Assembly (NCBI GenBank): GCA_015657535.1
Contig: JADHZB010001721.1
Span: 40,395-104,394 of the forward strand
Direction of reading: 5' to 3'
From: Nephromyces sp. MM_2019
Lineage: Eukaryota > Apicomplexa > Aconoidasida > Nephromycida
Length of the DNA: 64,000 nt
In this document: positions 61,601 through 64,000 of the stretch, in pieces
Layout of the letters: each line of letters starts with the position of its first letter
Numbering within the stretch: position 1 is the first letter of the stretch
Position numbers and translations under genes: made by a program
The notes under the pieces: generated by a model
Seen by the model: the letters and a program-made list of their open reading frames with translations, nothing else
The model's database searches: none
What the model was told of the DNA's origin: nothing

Positions 61601-62280
61601 CTCCGCATGGTGTATAATCTAGCTTTGTGGATATACTTTACATAAAAAACCGTCAAATTGCAAAACTTTCCCAGTGTGCACGCAGAAACGCAGCCAGTAC
61701 CTCTTTTTTTATTCTTATATCTCTGTCGTATCTTTCTTCTTCTTCCTGCGACTTCCTGACTAATTCGCCCAACTCCTACAATCAAAGCAGTAAATACAGC
61801 CTAATTAATTTAACACACACACAGACACACACACACACACACATACACGTGAATATAATACTCTAAGCAAGCACACCACGCATAAAGCATTGATTTCACC
61901 AGAAAAAAAAATATATAATCAAAGTATTATCACCTTCTTATTGCACTCAATCTCTGTTTGATAAGCAGTTATTTCAGCTTGCCATTTCTGCGATACCGTC
62001 TCCAAAGCCTGCAAGAAGTTATATATTTCTGTGTGTGTTATTTTTTCCCAAAAAAAACCTGCACTTTAGATAAAGCAGCTCCATTCTGTTGCTTGCTTTT
62101 TCAGAGCAACTGATTGCCATCAAATTTTTCACATGAAAAAACTCAAATATTTCGCAAAGCAGGCGTTTAAATGATCTTTTAGAGCAGCCTAAGTATAACC
62201 TACAAGACCTGGCTACACTCTTGTTATTCTTATCGCACCTTTTTGGGCATGTGTGCAGCTTCAAAAAGTTGGGAAAAGCC
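58676..62280 (-). CDS. Coiled-coil protein gene (partial), array of short phase 0/0 exons
   Basis: Exons in transcription order: 62280-62239 (14 codons), 62008-61934 (25), 61775-61701 (25), 61467-61372 (32), 61056-60985 (24), 60299-60183 (39), 59342-59280 (21) and 58747-58676 (24). Every one is a multiple of three, starts in phase 0 after CAG or TAG, and most end in KK, KE, EE or Q before GTRNNN. Five begin with E or A plus a hydrophobic residue (ALETVSQK, ELGELVRK, ELETLSTK, EFETVLKQ, ELNLVIKK) and continue as charged heptad-like helices, such as KKYQEECEKYQAEIQTYQED. Another candidate (60449-60404, LRWEEIQKGYQKEL) breaks the phase rule. The last two exons are less repetitive (KEYIFVEESHEFS; MAENLLSLVSLSSKQE). 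The likely role is a structural rod-like protein. Start and stop are unseen; the gene probably begins beyond the right edge. Confidence 0.6.
61812..61848. repeat. (AC)n microsatellite in an intron of the coiled-coil gene
   Basis: About 37 bases of ACAC with single interruptions (acag, acat), between the exons at 61701-61775 and 61934-62008. Confidence 0.9.
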
Positions 62281-62410
62281 CTGCAGTAACAGCGTATTTC
62301 ATCCGTTCTTATGCTATAAATATCTAAACTGTACTTTTACTATTTTGAAGACAATTGGGCCCCTTGCGGGAAGAATATAAATCTAAAAAAAAAACAAATT
62401 CTTTGAAATA

Positions 62411-62500
62411 CTGTGTGTACGTACATGTGCCTGTGTGTACGTACATGTGCCTGTGTGTACGTACATGTGCCTGTGTGTACGTACATGTGCCTGTGTACGT
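62411..62500. repeat. 20-bp tandem repeat, four copies plus a partial one
   Basis: The unit ctgtgtgtacgtacatgtgc is repeated four times without change (62411-62490), then partly (ctgtgtacgt). Each unit contains the palindrome tgtacgtaca. The open frames on both strands here (Tyr/Val/His/Cys repeats) come from the repeat. Confidence 0.95.
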
Positions 62501-62874
62501 CTATGGTGTGTCTTACAAAGCAATGCCATACATCAATATTTATGATGTTCAAACTGCTCTATCTTCAACTGCATAAAAAAGCCGTGTAAGTACATCATTC
62601 TTCATACGCAATTGCAGCAAAAATTGGTTGGAAGTGCACACAACACACTTTCTTCATTGTTTTCTCCTTGTTCTTTTGCACTTATGTAAGCAATAGCCGC
62701 AGTACATCCAGCTCAATGTTTCAGCTCTTGGAATCAGACTGATTTTAAGATGGTTTTGTAAAATCTCGAAAATTTTGATGAGCATGGTGTATAGACACCC
62801 TTAAATTTCACAGAATCCAGCTATATATGATTTACAAAAAAGTTTTGCAGAGATGCTCCCTCCACGCGCGAGAA

Positions 62875-63110
62875 TCTAAAAAGATCTTAGCATTCATCAT
62901 AAATTGCACTGAATAAGCACACACACAATGCCTTCTAAAAAGATCTTAGCATTCATCATAAATTGCACTGAATAAGCACACACACAATGCCTTCTAAAAA
63001 GATCTTAGCATTCATCATAAATTGCACTGAATAAGCACACACACAATGCCTTCTAAAAAGATCTTAGCATTCATCATAAATTGCACTGAATAAGCACACA
63101 CACAATGCCT
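62875..63110. repeat. 59-bp tandem repeat, four near-identical copies
   Basis: Units start at 62875, 62934, 62993 and 63052. Each begins tctaaaaagatcttagcatt, contains aattgcactgaataagc and ends cacacacacaatgcc. The copies look identical, so the expansion is recent. Confidence 0.95.
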
Positions 63111-63909
63111 TTCGGGATATGCCTACCATAGCTACAATGAAGGCTTTAGTAGAGATTTCTTGAGTTCACTACTGATCATACAGCTATCATAGCTACGACG
63201 CACGCATACACATATGTGTGTCTGAGACTTTACGCGTTCATTCATTTCATCCGCACAAGCTCTCATCACCACTTTTTTTGCTTCATTCTTCCTTCACTTT
63301 CTTCCTTAATATACCGATATTTCTTCGCGTATAAACAACAATTAGACTAATTTTTATCCAGAAAAGCAGCCTAACTGAAGCCTCATATTCTATACCGTTT
63401 ATAATTCGGCTTTTAAGTTCATTGCGAAACCGGTTTCAAGCTCCATTACTTCAATATTACAGAGAAAACAGCTAAAGCTTTACTTGCGAAATTTCCTCTA
63501 ATAGGCTTTAAAAAACCATGAATTTCGCAAGTTCAATAACCATCTAAATCAAAGCTTTGAATCATACACTTTCTTTTCTTTGATAATCGTGGGCATCAAT
63601 TCTTGTATTCTCTACTTTAAAGATACTATTATACTGTAGAATCAAGTCTTCATCAAAAGCTCGTGTGGTGACTACCATCAGCAAGCTTTTTCACTCAATA
63701 CACAGCAAAAGCACTAAATTTTTCCTACATTTTTTGAAGCTTAAAAAGCAGCCTTTAATATTTTTAAGCAAAGAGTTAACTCAAGGCTTAATAACTCGCA
63801 GAACTCCCCCAAGCTTGTAAATATTGCACTTGTGTGTGCATATATTCACAAGAGAAGGATGCATTTACGCACTAAGTCTTGAGCAAATCTTTTTCCACCA
63901 GTTTTAACA

Positions 63910-64000
<91 letters not shown>
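63910..64000. repeat. (AC)n microsatellite running off the window end
   Basis: At least 45 uninterrupted AC units up to the last base of the window. Confidence 0.98.

Larger units (their letters stand above)
62281..64000. other. Repeat-rich right edge without a confirmed exon
   Basis: Contains two tandem repeats and the terminal microsatellite, listed separately. A minus-strand stretch near 63445-63402 reads VMELETGFAMNLKAEL and resembles the ELET-type exons downstream, but it lacks a phase-0 acceptor, so it is only a possible relic or misjudged exon. Confidence 0.35.

Noticed and set aside
62340..62576. Opposing ORFs of about 70 codons with HMYVHTGTCTYTQ-like repeats
   Set aside because: They are read through the 20-bp tandem repeat; the repeat length keeps frames open.
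62875..63110. CRISPR-like repeat array
   Set aside because: The four units are contiguous with no unique spacers, and the DNA is clearly eukaryotic with spliceosomal introns.
1..64000. tRNA genes
   Set aside because: I looked for T-loop-like GTTCGAATC strings with a matching acceptor stem on both strands; the few partial hits (for example near 59475) lack the other arms.

Overview
This is nuclear DNA of a eukaryote, probably a unicellular one. Several genes can be rebuilt exon by exon with GT-AG borders and consistent reading-frame phase (V-ATPase subunit H, DNA ligase I, an ABHD17-type hydrolase), and stops of all three kinds are used. No tRNA, rRNA, CRISPR array, intact mobile element or bacterial-style operon was found. 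The DNA is AT-rich. Introns run from about 90 to about 1800 bases. I cannot name the organism.

Layout. 1-3206 (+): 3' part of an unknown multi-exon gene with three phase-matched exons. 4246-5639 (+): last two exons of another unknown gene, or alternative terminal exons of the first; both end with a YFKDN motif 18-19 residues before the stop. 5640-8790: no recognised gene. 8791-11178 (-): intronless FMO-like flavin monooxygenase. 11179-15816: no recognised gene, with a less AT-rich patch near 12.0-14.1 kb. 15817-16737 (-): intronless PP6/PP4-type Ser/Thr phosphatase catalytic subunit. 16738-21811: intergenic with repeats. 21812-27992 (+): V-ATPase subunit H in 12 or 13 exons. 29830-31539 (+): unknown gene of at least five phase-matched exons, with a possible extra terminal exon at 31765-32055. 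33552-40787 (-): DNA ligase I. 41335-41646 (-): unplaced coding-like exon. 45681-55214 (+): an 1155-residue ABHD17-like hydrolase with large insertions and a long unknown C-terminus. 56887-57866 (+): decayed coding-like DNA. 58676-62280 (-): part of a coiled-coil gene made of short phase 0/0 exons, probably continuing past the right edge. 62281-64000: tandem repeats and a long AC microsatellite at the window end.

The recognised genes are housekeeping functions with no evident pathway link: vacuolar acidification, replication/repair ligation, dephosphorylation, oxygenation and possible lipid/thioester hydrolysis. Transcripts run in both orientations. Intron-rich genes have T-rich introns on the sense strand, so the A/T skew of the + strand flips with gene direction. 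The two intronless genes stand apart from their intron-rich neighbours. The most unusual items are the coiled-coil exon array, the ABHD17-like protein with Asn at the expected acid position, the optional hydrophobic exon in subunit H, and the orphan multi-exon genes at both ends of the first half.
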